Source: Pseudomonadota bacterium | Lineage (GTDB): Bacteria > Bdellovibrionota_B > Oligoflexia > Oligoflexales > CAIYRB01 | DNA length: 59,593 bases | Assembly: GCA_026390435.1 (NCBI GenBank) | Contig: JAPLFY010000044.1 | Span: forward strand, 1 to 59,593 | Reading direction: 5' to 3' | Shown: positions 9,458 to 16,693 of the stretch, piece after piece | How the letters are laid out: each line of letters opens with the position of its first letter | Position numbering within the stretch: position 1 is the stretch's first letter | The notes under the pieces: model-generated | The model's database searches: none | The model's input: only the letters and a program-made list of their open reading frames with translations | Told to the model about the DNA's origin: nothing | Translations under genes and position numbers: made by a program

Positions 9458-10561
9458 TCATTTCGCAGTAAACGCAGTACCAAGTTGGTCCGCAGCGAAA
9501 ATCGCGTCTTTCACCATCTGCCAAGTTAGGGGAAATGGCTCGTTATGCGACGTCTCTCCTTCAGCGGTTGCAATCTCGGCAATACGCCGCGCTTGCTCCA
9601 AACTTAGGTTTTCGATACCAAGCTCCTTGAGCGTCACTGGTAAGCCTACCGATCGATAAAAAGCCATGACCTCGTTCAAAACGTGCTGTTCACGCCCCTC
9701 AAGCACAAGCTGCACGAGCGTGCCGAAAGCGACCTTCTCACCATGAAGACAACCGTGCGTTTCGGGAGCTACGGACAGGCCGTTATGAACAGAATGGGCA
9801 ACGGCTAAACCACCGGATTCAAATCCGAGGCCGGACAGCAGCGTGTTAGCCTCGACAATGCGTTCTAGGGAGGGTGTTACTGCTCCCACACGCGCTGCAG
9901 CAACCGCACTCACACCGTCACTAAGCAATGTCTTGTAGCAGAGCTCGGCAATCGCCATCGCCGCTAAAGTGCTGCCACCCCCAACTTGATTGGCCTTGTA
10001 GGCGCGGTGCGCCGTTTCCGCCTCAAACCAAGTCGCGAGGGCATCGCCCATCCCGGCAATCAGGTAGCGCACCGGAGCCCGCGCGATAACACTCGTGTCC
10101 ACCAAAACCAAATCTGGATTTCGCTTATAGAATAAATATTTTTCGAAGACACCTTCCTGACTATAGACTACGGACAAGGCACTGGTTGGTGAGTCACTAG
10201 CCGCTATAGTTGGGCAGCAGACTACAGGCAAACCCAACTCGCTGGCGACTGCTCTGGCGGTATCGAGCGCTTTACCACCACCGGCACCAACGATGCTTTT
10301 AGCCTGAGTGCGCCGAGCCTCCGTCTTACCGCGCTCAATCTCCGCTATTGAGCACTCTCCACCAAATTCGAGCACATCGAAAGCCATCCCCTGGTTACCG
10401 AAGCTCTCACGCCACATGGCTTCCGTCTCAGCCCTCGCTCTTGCCCCAGCAATGATCAAAGTGCGTCCGGTCAACCCCACCCTTAGCATCTCATGGGCCA
10501 ATTCACGTGTGGCATCACGACCTTGTACGTAACGAGCGGGCGCACAGAATATATTTAGCAT
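9458..10561 (-). CDS. gldA: Glycerol dehydrogenase-like, iron/zinc-dependent alcohol dehydrogenase fold
   Basis: A 367-residue protein with the GldA layout: an N-terminal Rossmann-type domain with VGAGGGKALDTAR (about 91-103), which binds NAD, and a helical metal-binding domain. Metal ligands fit D173 in GMGDALATW, H256 in AHSVHNGL and H273 in CLHGEKVAFGT. In known members this oxidises glycerol to dihydroxyacetone or reduces small carbonyls in the cytosol. The family also includes sn-glycerol-1-phosphate dehydrogenases, but overall length and motifs favour GldA. It is a single minus-strand gene between a plus-strand hydrolase and a divergent plus-strand barrel-like gene. Confidence 0.9.
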   Translation of the reverse strand: MLNIFCAPARYVQGRDATRELAHEMLRVGLTGRTLIIAGARARAETEAMWRESFGNQGMAFDVLEFGGECSIAEIERGKTEARRTQAKSIVGAGGGKALDTARAVASELGLPVVCCPTIAASDSPTSALSVVYSQEGVFEKYLFYKRNPDLVLVDTSVIARAPVRYLIAGMGDALATWFEAETAHRAYKANQVGGGSTLAAMAIAELCYKTLLSDGVSAVAAARVGAVTPSLERIVEANTLLSGLGFESGGLAVAHSVHNGLSVAPETHGCLHGEKVAFGTLVQLVLEGREQHVLNEVMAFYRSVGLPVTLKELGIENLSLEQARRIAEIATAEGETSHNEPFPLTWQMVKDAIFAADQLGTAFTAK

Positions 10562-10683
10562 GGTATGGACTCCGTCTGGGACATTCCGCTGGTTGATTCT
10601 AAAAATCGCAAAGAACTCTAAAAAACTCAGGCAAACCTGATGTACTATAGTGTCAGTTGTGACATTCAGCTAGGAGCAGATGC

Positions 10684-11265
10684 ATGCTTACCTCAAATAT
10701 GAGAACGCACGTAATCCCATTTAGCGTCGCTATTTGCGCGATCACCGTCCCAATCAATGACACCCAAGCTAAACCATACTTCGCAGAGATCAGCACCAGC
10801 GCGAGTATCGATTCAGGATCAGTTAAAGTCGGTGATGCCGACGAGCAGAGTAAAAGCAGTTTTAATGCCGATATCTCTTGGCTATTTTTGATCAAGCAAT
10901 TTGAAGTCGGACCTATCGTCAGCTACATCACCAACAGCTCTAGCGGCACCAATACCAGTGCGCTAGATCTGGGCCCGATGTTCAAATGGAACTTTGGCGT
11001 GCTTGGCGCCGACTCAACAGTACCTTTTGCCTACGGTGCCCTGCAATTCGGCAGCAGTCAAAACACCTATGGTGGTTTTACTGGCACTTACAATGGGACC
11101 AGCCTATCTGTAGGTGGCGGCGTAAACTTCATGATGGGGCAGAATGTCAGCTTTCAGCCGCGACTGGAACGCTATTACTCATCGAGGACTTCCAGCGGCG
11201 GCAGAAATGTATCCGTGGTGTCGAGCGGCTTTAAGATGCTTTTTGGTATAAGCATTTTTATTTAA
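10684..11265 (+). CDS. Small exported protein, probable outer-membrane beta-barrel
   Basis: A 193-residue protein with a plausible signal sequence (to about 30, NDTQAKPY). The mature part is rich in Gly, Ser, Thr and aromatics with alternating polar and hydrophobic residues (for example FEVGPIVSYIT and YGGFTGTYNGTSLSVGGG), and it ends in a hydrophobic strand, MLFGISIFI. That pattern fits a small eight-stranded OmpW/OmpA-like barrel, but no family motif is certain. The start is supported by AGGAG eight bases before the ATG. It is convergent with the lipoprotein gene downstream, 28 bases away. Function unknown. Confidence 0.65.
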   Translation: MLTSNMRTHVIPFSVAICAITVPINDTQAKPYFAEISTSASIDSGSVKVGDADEQSKSSFNADISWLFLIKQFEVGPIVSYITNSSSGTNTSALDLGPMFKWNFGVLGADSTVPFAYGALQFGSSQNTYGGFTGTYNGTSLSVGGGVNFMMGQNVSFQPRLERYYSSRTSSGGRNVSVVSSGFKMLFGISIFI

Positions 11266-11293
11266 GTTGCAGCACGGTCACTTATGACTGGGA

Positions 11294-12451
11294 TCATTGG
11301 CCAGCCGCTACAACCAAGCGTGGTATCTTTGCGTCGCCGGTCTCAATGACTACGGCGCGCAAATCTTGGTTGCTCGTGGATACGTAAAACGACTGAGTCG
11401 GGTTAAGCCCTAGATTGACTGTCTGGGCGCCAAAATCAGTCCTAATCGCATAGGCTACGTCAGCTTTGACACCAATCTCAGGAAGATCCCCAGAAATCGG
11501 CGTCACCGTAACCCTACCCTTCACTTTAGTGCCCTGAGGCAGAGCTGCATCATTCGAACTCGTGACCGTTGCTGTGATGTTGTCAAAAGTTTTACCGTCG
11601 CCAATTTCGGTCTTAAACCGAGCAGCTGTGGCCTTGGCCCAAATCGCGCCTGGTATTGGGGTATCAAACTGAACGGTTTTCGACTTTCCACCCTTTGAAA
11701 AGGTAAGAGTCTTGGTCGGGGTGATGGTACAAAGGACGCTTTTCCATGGACCGGGGGCCGAGGATAAGTTCGACTGTTCGTCTTCGGAGGGCCCTGCCGA
11801 CGATGAGTCAGAATTATTCGCCGCTACCTCACGCTCGGCATCGGCGCGCCCGGCATCAGCTGGTATCGAAACACCCGGCACAGTAACATTAAACGCCTCA
11901 AGTCCGACTCGAACGCTTTGGGTTGCACCCGACATCGAGCCCGCGACATTTACTGTAGCGCGGACAACAGCCGTATAGTTTGCTGGAGGCAAGATCGCCA
12001 CGATGCGGTTGGTAATTCCGCCAATGATGCCCCCTATGATCGGAATCGGTGGTGGCGGTGGAACCATGGAGGGATCAATGGGCTTGGTTCCCTTAATCGT
12101 CACCTGCTGTGAACGCATCGACTTTTTAAACACGATTTCTTTAGGATCAGGCAAAGTCCCATCGGGAAAACCACAAGATTTAATGATCGCAGCAACCTCG
12201 GCTGTGCCATCATCAAGCTGTGGGTCACCAGCCTGATCATCGGGGTCCTGAGTCTCATCGACGCCGTCAGCGGCAGCAAGCTTTCTTTTAGCCGTAGATT
12301 TGCCGCTGTTTGGCGATAGATTTTTATCACTACTTGCAAAGCTAGATGAAGCGTTGGGTTTATTAATCTGTTCACTTGAGCAAGCGAAAAGGCCAAGGCT
12401 TAGACCCAGACTGCTGACGATCGCAATACACGAAGTAGGCTTTAAAACCAT
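11294..12451 (-). CDS. Lipoprotein of unknown function
   Basis: A 385-residue protein with a lipoprotein signal; the lipobox LFACSS places the lipidated Cys near residue 24. A low-complexity Ser/Lys/Asp-rich linker follows (to about 85), then a short Cys-containing segment, a proline run PPPPPIPIIGG near 132, and a Thr/Val-rich C-terminal half that looks like beta-sandwich domains (for example ANYTAVVRATVNVAGS). An excellent ribosome site, GGGAGGGATCGCC before the ATG, supports the start. I recognise no enzymatic motif. It probably sits on the inner leaflet of the outer membrane as a binding or structural protein. Confidence 0.7.
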   Translation of the reverse strand: MVLKPTSCIAIVSSLGLSLGLFACSSEQINKPNASSSFASSDKNLSPNSGKSTAKRKLAAADGVDETQDPDDQAGDPQLDDGTAEVAAIIKSCGFPDGTLPDPKEIVFKKSMRSQQVTIKGTKPIDPSMVPPPPPIPIIGGIIGGITNRIVAILPPANYTAVVRATVNVAGSMSGATQSVRVGLEAFNVTVPGVSIPADAGRADAEREVAANNSDSSSAGPSEDEQSNLSSAPGPWKSVLCTITPTKTLTFSKGGKSKTVQFDTPIPGAIWAKATAARFKTEIGDGKTFDNITATVTSSNDAALPQGTKVKGRVTVTPISGDLPEIGVKADVAYAIRTDFGAQTVNLGLNPTQSFYVSTSNQDLRAVVIETGDAKIPRLVVAAGQ

Positions 12452-12610
12452 GGCGATCCCTCCCCTGTATACCTCTTGTCGGCAGGCACCTGGGCGGGCT
12501 TGAGGAAAAAATATAAATAGCTAAATATACTAGATAATACGTCCAATTAAACTAGCGCCGCTGACCGCGTAGTTTGAATCCATCCTTCTTCTGCAAATCA
12601 GCAGCCCACG

Positions 12611-12946
12611 TCAGCCCTGACAAAGACCTCGCAATACGATCTTCTGATCGTAAGACAGGAACTTATATGCGGTCAGATGCTCGGTCGTGACCTGAGCGAT
12701 GCGGCCCTTGCAGGCTTCGCCTAACTTTTCATAGGCCCGATCGACGTATTCTGAATCCATCTCGAATCCCAAAATCACAAAATCCTTCGCCTCGGCGGTT
12801 ACCCATTTACCTTTGCCGTAATGCGCACTCGGATCCATCGATCCAATATACTGCTGATGAATCGAATAAGAGCAGCTGCTAGTCACCGCACTGAGCAGCA
12901 CAAGGACGCCGATACTTAGCCTGCGGCAAGCATTCGTCACAAACAT
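12611..12946 (-). CDS. Small lipoprotein, member D of a tandem four-gene family
   Basis: A 111-residue product from the ATG at 12946 (GGAAGG seven bases upstream); a TTG two codons earlier would overlap the previous stop. A signal peptide ends in a lipobox-like VTSSC. The mature part shares with its three upstream neighbours a strand-like VILGFEMDSEY segment, then a Cys-containing ACKGRIAQV and a terminal VLRGLC. The two mature cysteines are conserved in the family and could form a disulphide. It is the last gene of the run, two bases after the previous stop. It may be distantly related to TRL-type lipoproteins, but that is uncertain. Confidence 0.7.
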   Translation of the reverse strand: MFVTNACRRLSIGVLVLLSAVTSSCSYSIHQQYIGSMDPSAHYGKGKWVTAEAKDFVILGFEMDSEYVDRAYEKLGEACKGRIAQVTTEHLTAYKFLSYDQKIVLRGLCQG

Positions 12947-12948
12947 GC

Positions 12949-13311
12949 TCAAACCTTCCGTTTCTTCTTAGTACTGACGCTAGCAATTTTGCGCACGCAG
13001 TAACCTTGGAGACTGACTTTTTGCACCACAACTAAACCGATAAAGTAATTGACGTCTTCGTGCTTGCTGAGGACTCCTTCGATAGCGCCGTCCTTACAGC
13101 GACTGACAAAGTCAGCACGGGCCTCATCCAAATAGTCTGTATTAAACGGAATGCCAATTACGATCGGTGAGCTAGTCTGTGCCTTCACCACTGATTGCCG
13201 CAAGGGTGATTCCGGTAGCTGACTGATACTGACCGAGCGAACAGTCATGCACCCTGAAAGACATTGCACTACCAAGACCGCGAGAGCAGATCTATACAAC
13301 TGCTGCTTCAT
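12949..13311 (-). CDS. Small lipoprotein, member C of a tandem four-gene family
   Basis: A 120-residue product with lipobox LSGC (lipidated Cys near 21). After an N-terminal linker it shows PIVIGIPFNTDYLDEA, then RCKDGAIEGV and VSLQGYC, the same order of motifs as the genes on either side. Its ATG overlaps the preceding stop in an ATGA arrangement with GGAG upstream, so translation is probably coupled. The tail is basic (STKKKRKV). Function is unknown; membrane anchoring and a two-cysteine periplasmic domain are inferred. Confidence 0.7.
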   Translation of the reverse strand: MKQQLYRSALAVLVVQCLSGCMTVRSVSISQLPESPLRQSVVKAQTSSPIVIGIPFNTDYLDEARADFVSRCKDGAIEGVLSKHEDVNYFIGLVVVQKVSLQGYCVRKIASVSTKKKRKV

Positions 13312-13727
13312 AGAGATATCTCCGGTTCCAAACTACCATCCGCACCACTTGCCACGCCGTCTACTGAACGCGCGACCCCGTCAGTGCTGTCCGCGACCCC
13401 TCTCCCATTTACACAATACCCCTTGGCCAGGGTCTTGCGTTCCCAGTAGAAAAATCCGAAGTATAGTGTCGTTAAGTCCTGAGTCATAATTCCGCGCACA
13501 CTGCCGCTGGGACACTTATCGCGTAACTTACGGGTGAGCTGCAGAACTTCATCATTATCGAAGTTAAAACCCAGGATGATATTCTTCTTAACCGTAACTT
13601 CAACAGGACGCCCACGTTCACGCGGAACGTTCGTCTGAGATACGGCGCGTGTGTATGTACATGCACTTAAACAAAGAGTCGTGACAATCGGCATCAAAGT
13701 TAAAGACATCCGCCGCGCAGACGACAT
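13308..13727 (-). CDS. Small lipoprotein, member B of a tandem four-gene family
   Basis: A 139-residue product; the start has AGGAG just upstream. The lipobox is LSAC (Cys near 22). It shares VPRERGRPVEVTV with member A (VPAGRGTPVSVKV) and the ILGFNFDND / KCPSGSVRGI / LAKGYC motifs with members C and D. After the domain there is a C-terminal extension not seen in the others, with a seven-residue periodicity (GVADSTD, GVARSVD, GVASGAD). The stop overlaps the next start by four bases. No function is assigned. Confidence 0.7.
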   Translation of the reverse strand: MSSARRMSLTLMPIVTTLCLSACTYTRAVSQTNVPRERGRPVEVTVKKNIILGFNFDNDEVLQLTRKLRDKCPSGSVRGIMTQDLTTLYFGFFYWERKTLAKGYCVNGRGVADSTDGVARSVDGVASGADGSLEPEISL

Positions 13728-13739
13728 GAGGACTCCTGA

Positions 13740-14150
13740 TTATTTAACGCAGACTGCTTCAATTCTCACGATCTCGCCCTTTATCACTGGATAAGCTCTA
13801 GTCTCTCTGATCGAAACTAGGTCGGTGAGGCGTCCTCCTGAGCATTTCTCGATTAGCATATCGGGAACACCTCTCGCATAAGCTTCATTGAATACTGGCG
13901 CTCCGGTGCGTGGACCGAACTGAAAGTATGTAGTGTAAGCGTGCGACGCTTCCCCAAGATTTTTTGCCGGACCCACTGACTTGGCAATGTCACCAACTTC
14001 ATTAAAGTCGACCGTGGTCTCGCTTACTTTAACGCTGACTGGTGTCCCGCGACCAGCGGGCACATGTTCGACGTCGCCTAGTTGAGTTCTGTGCAGTACC
14101 GCGCACCCCCAAAGGCCGAGCGCCGCAGTGACAAGGACAGTGTTCTTCAT
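13740..14150 (-). CDS. Small lipoprotein, member A of a tandem four-gene family
   Basis: From the ATG at 14150 the product is 136 residues and begins with a short signal and lipobox LWGC (Cys near 16). A longer frame reaches a TTG at 14252, but its extra 34 residues do not look like a signal peptide. Shared features with the next gene are VPAGRGTPVSVKV and, near the C-terminus, KCSGGRLTDL followed by IVRIEAVC. It is the first gene of the run and is divergent from the cyclic-nucleotide-domain gene; the roughly 195 bases between them should hold both promoters. Confidence 0.65.
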   Translation of the reverse strand: MKNTVLVTAALGLWGCAVLHRTQLGDVEHVPAGRGTPVSVKVSETTVDFNEVGDIAKSVGPAKNLGEASHAYTTYFQFGPRTGAPVFNEAYARGVPDMLIEKCSGGRLTDLVSIRETRAYPVIKGEIVRIEAVCVK

Positions 14151-14344
14151 CGCCGTAGACTGCTGAAGGCAACGCACGCAACACCCATACCAATGATTCA
14201 AATTTAAAATAATTGCCTGTTTAGGATAATTGCCCCCACCAACGTCGGTCAATGAGTTTCGACAAGTGCTGGCACCTCAGCTACCTAATGTTGCGTTCTG
14301 ATGTTGCCGATTCGTCAATTAAGACTCAGCGAGGGGAGAAGGTT

Positions 14345-15385
14345 ATGGCCGCCGGCAAAGCACCAACGGCTGATAGTACTAAAAAGATTGAAGAACGTGA
14401 ATTTCCTTCGGGAAAACTTATATTTTCCTCTGGTGATACAGGTGGGGATCTACTCTTCATCGACGAAGGCCAAGTAGAAATCTTTAACGTTAAAGATGGT
14501 CGAGACATTAGATTGACCTTGATGGGGCCCGGAGAGATCATCGGCGTCATGACTTGCCTCACCGACGGTGCTCGCATGGCATCAGCTCGGGCGCTGATCA
14601 AGACCCGTTGCCGGCTGGTACCGCACACCAACATCATGAAGACCATCGAAACTCTACCGCCTTGGTTAAAAGTAGTGCTGAAGGAGTATTCGGCGCGCTT
14701 AGAACAAATGAACAGCGCATTTGCCGATCAATCGGTGAAGATTAGCGAACTCGAAGAGAATCAATTAGGGCATCTCTACTATGCAACGCTGATGGTTTCC
14801 GCCATCAGTGGCATGGCAGACCACCTAGCGATCACTCAGGAATCCGGAAAAATTGTCGTAATCGACGATTTACTACAGAAACTGGAAATGGTCCTTAACA
14901 TGGAACGACCGCTAGTAGACCGCGTGTTCGGTGCATTACTCGAATCTGGCCTAGTACGAGTGGAGATTGAACCCGAACGTAAAAGGCAAGTCATCAAACT
15001 TGCAGCTGCGCAGAAACTATCTCACTTCGTCCAATTCGTTCGCGATACTAAACACGGATCTACGAAGAAGTACTTAAAAGCCCGGTTCAACTATAAAGAG
15101 ACGAGGCTGCTATCCGCTTTAGTTAAATTTTCGCAGCGACAAGGCTTAGCCCTGGATCAAAACTGCACCTTAACTTTTGCGCAACTTCAGCAGGACCTAC
15201 AAAAGGCTCTCGGCGTCCCATTCGAAGAGGCTGCACTGAGCAAGGCGGCAACCCTGCAGTTAATCACGATTACAGATAAGCTCGGAGCCGTCGAGTTCAA
15301 GCCCGTGACCTTAGCTCGCACCATTGCCTGTGTCGAAGCCATCCTCAGGCTTGAGGAATTAGATCAAGAAAGAGCTTGCCTTTAG
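14345..15385 (+). CDS. Cyclic-nucleotide-binding-domain regulator with two winged-helix-like segments
   Basis: A 346-residue protein from the ATG at 14345, chosen for GGGGAGAAGGTT just upstream. Residues about 15-125 form a Crp/Fnr-type beta-roll (FPSGKLIFSSGDTGGDLLFI, LMGPGEIIGVM). A helical connector follows, with an Asn/Glu-rich coiled segment (about 125-165). Two segments resemble DNA-binding winged helices: IDDLLQKLEMVL...RVFGALLESGLVRVE (about 190-230) and TFAQLQQDLQKALG...LITITDKLGAVEF (about 285-330). The beta-roll lacks an obvious Crp-style cAMP-binding RxS pair, so the ligand is unknown. The gene is divergent from the four-lipoprotein operon and could regulate it. Confidence 0.8.
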   Translation: MAAGKAPTADSTKKIEEREFPSGKLIFSSGDTGGDLLFIDEGQVEIFNVKDGRDIRLTLMGPGEIIGVMTCLTDGARMASARALIKTRCRLVPHTNIMKTIETLPPWLKVVLKEYSARLEQMNSAFADQSVKISELEENQLGHLYYATLMVSAISGMADHLAITQESGKIVVIDDLLQKLEMVLNMERPLVDRVFGALLESGLVRVEIEPERKRQVIKLAAAQKLSHFVQFVRDTKHGSTKKYLKARFNYKETRLLSALVKFSQRQGLALDQNCTLTFAQLQQDLQKALGVPFEEAALSKAATLQLITITDKLGAVEFKPVTLARTIACVEAILRLEELDQERACL

Positions 15386-15458
15386 GCAAGGAAGGCCGTT
15401 ACCACTGTGACTTCCCTTTAGGTACTTTTATTCCTCGACAGAGGTCCCGAAACGCCCC

Positions 15459-16052
15459 ATGCTCCTGGAACAACCAATAGACGCCGTACGCAACCGTAAG
15501 ACCCTAAGATTATTTGTCGTAGTGGACGACACCCTAGACAGGCGCTACAAGGTCGTCAATCCGAGCGGGGAAGTGCTGATCTTGCCAGATCTTCTATTTG
15601 AGGAAGACCCGATCACGGTGACTCCGGATCAGTTCGCGACCGAATTCACACCGGAACAACTAGCGGCATTCGCGGAGTATAGCGAGAAAGCCGCAGTGCA
15701 GGCGGCACTAGCCAAAGCAGCCGCTGCCCGCGCTCCAGAACCGCGCCGTGTTGTTGCCGAGCCAGCTAAGCGACCGAAGACAAAGCGGCAGGCAACTCCG
15801 GTACAGTCTCGGAGAGGCTTAGGGGCATCTTGGACGGCTCCGCGCCTAACGTTTTATAAGCATAAAATCGAGCCCTTACACCCGAAGCAGTCATTTAAGA
15901 TCACCGTCGAAGGCAATGGCGAGTTTGAGTTGACCAAGGAAGAGTTCGTCGCTCAGTTCAACGACGTCATGATGTCACCTTCTTACCGTTCGGACGGTCT
16001 GTACACCTACCCGCAGATCCCGGAGAAGATGCAGCGCTACCGGAAGTCGTGA
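15459..16052 (+). CDS. Hypothetical protein with two similar halves and a basic linker
   Basis: A 197-residue cytosolic-looking protein that I do not recognise. The N-terminal part (10-70) has YKVVNPSGEVLILPD...ITVTPDQFATEF, and the C-terminal part (125-185) has a comparable FKITVEGNGEFELTKEEFVAQF, suggesting a duplicated small beta-alpha fold. The middle (about 75-120) is Ala-rich and then strongly basic (PRRVVAEPAKRPKTKRQ), which could contact nucleic acid. It lies 36 bases upstream of greB in the same reading frame and is probably co-transcribed with it. Confidence 0.65.
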   Translation: MLLEQPIDAVRNRKTLRLFVVVDDTLDRRYKVVNPSGEVLILPDLLFEEDPITVTPDQFATEFTPEQLAAFAEYSEKAAVQAALAKAAAARAPEPRRVVAEPAKRPKTKRQATPVQSRRGLGASWTAPRLTFYKHKIEPLHPKQSFKITVEGNGEFELTKEEFVAQFNDVMMSPSYRSDGLYTYPQIPEKMQRYRKS

Positions 16053-16088
16053 GCCATTAAGACGGATCCCAAAAAACCCAAGCGACTG

Positions 16089-16571
16089 ATGACCCGGCAC
16101 GGTTTCACCGAGCTAGCCAAGGAGCATGATGAGCTGATCCTCGTCGAGCGCCCCAAAGTCGTGCAAGGGATCACCATTGCAGCGGCCGAAGGTGATCGGT
16201 CGGAAAATGCTGAATATATCTACGGAAAGAAACGCTTACGCGAGCTGGACAAGCGCCTGCGGTACCTTGGGACCTTGCTTAAGGACGTTCAACTCATCGA
16301 TCCTGCCACTCTCCGCGGTGACCGCGTGTGCTTTGGCTCTACCGTACTAGTGCGCGACGAACATGACGTCGAAAAGTCCTACACTTTAGTTGGCGAGGGC
16401 GAGACAGAGTTTCTTGCCGGCAGTATTTCCTATAAATCACCGGTAGCGCGGGCACTAATAGGCAAACGTGTCGGTGATGTGATCGTGGCCCAAAGACCAG
16501 CAGGCGAGATCGAACTCGAGATCATCGGCCTGTTATTTGCTGGCCGACCTTGGGAAAATCAGGGCGGCTGA
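16089..16571 (+). CDS. greB: Transcription elongation factor GreB
   Basis: A 160-residue product matching GreB along its length: an N-terminal coiled coil with VERPKVVQGITIAAAEGDRS and ENAEYIYGKKRLRELD, where acidic tip residues enter the RNA-polymerase secondary channel, then the C-terminal FKBP-like domain (SPVARALIGKRVGDV). GreB stimulates cleavage of backtracked transcripts. No good ribosome site precedes the ATG at 16089. The frame stays open upstream to an ATT at 16056 (reading KTDPKKPKRL), so a rare ATT start or coupling to the upstream gene is possible. A heptamer repeat begins at its stop codon. Confidence 0.92.
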   Translation: MTRHGFTELAKEHDELILVERPKVVQGITIAAAEGDRSENAEYIYGKKRLRELDKRLRYLGTLLKDVQLIDPATLRGDRVCFGSTVLVRDEHDVEKSYTLVGEGETEFLAGSISYKSPVARALIGKRVGDVIVAQRPAGEIELEIIGLLFAGRPWENQGG

Positions 16572-16609
16572 TCACTGATCACTAATCACTAATCACTAAT
16601 CACTAATCA
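16571..16609. repeat. Heptanucleotide tandem repeat after greB
   Basis: The unit ATCACTA occurs four times in a row (16578-16605), preceded by one variant ATCACTG (16571-16577) and followed by a partial unit. It begins on the last base of the greB stop and lies about 85 bases before the next gene. A 7-base unit would shift any frame it lay in, but here it is intergenic; it could alter spacing of an upstream control region. Confidence 0.9.
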
Positions 16610-16693
16610 AGGTATGAGTCGCCCATGACAGCCGACTAGAGCCTAAGCTAACATAACAGCGGACTGTCTCGTCTAGACCCCGGAGTGATTCCT

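Noticed and set aside
14151-14252. N-terminal extension of lipoprotein member A from a TTG at 14252
   Set aside because: The extra residues hide the signal peptide that begins neatly at the ATG at 14150.
15375-15390. Hairpin CTTGCC-TTTA-GGCAAG at the end of the cyclic-nucleotide-domain gene
   Set aside because: It is followed by GAAGGCC rather than a T-run, so I do not call it a terminator.
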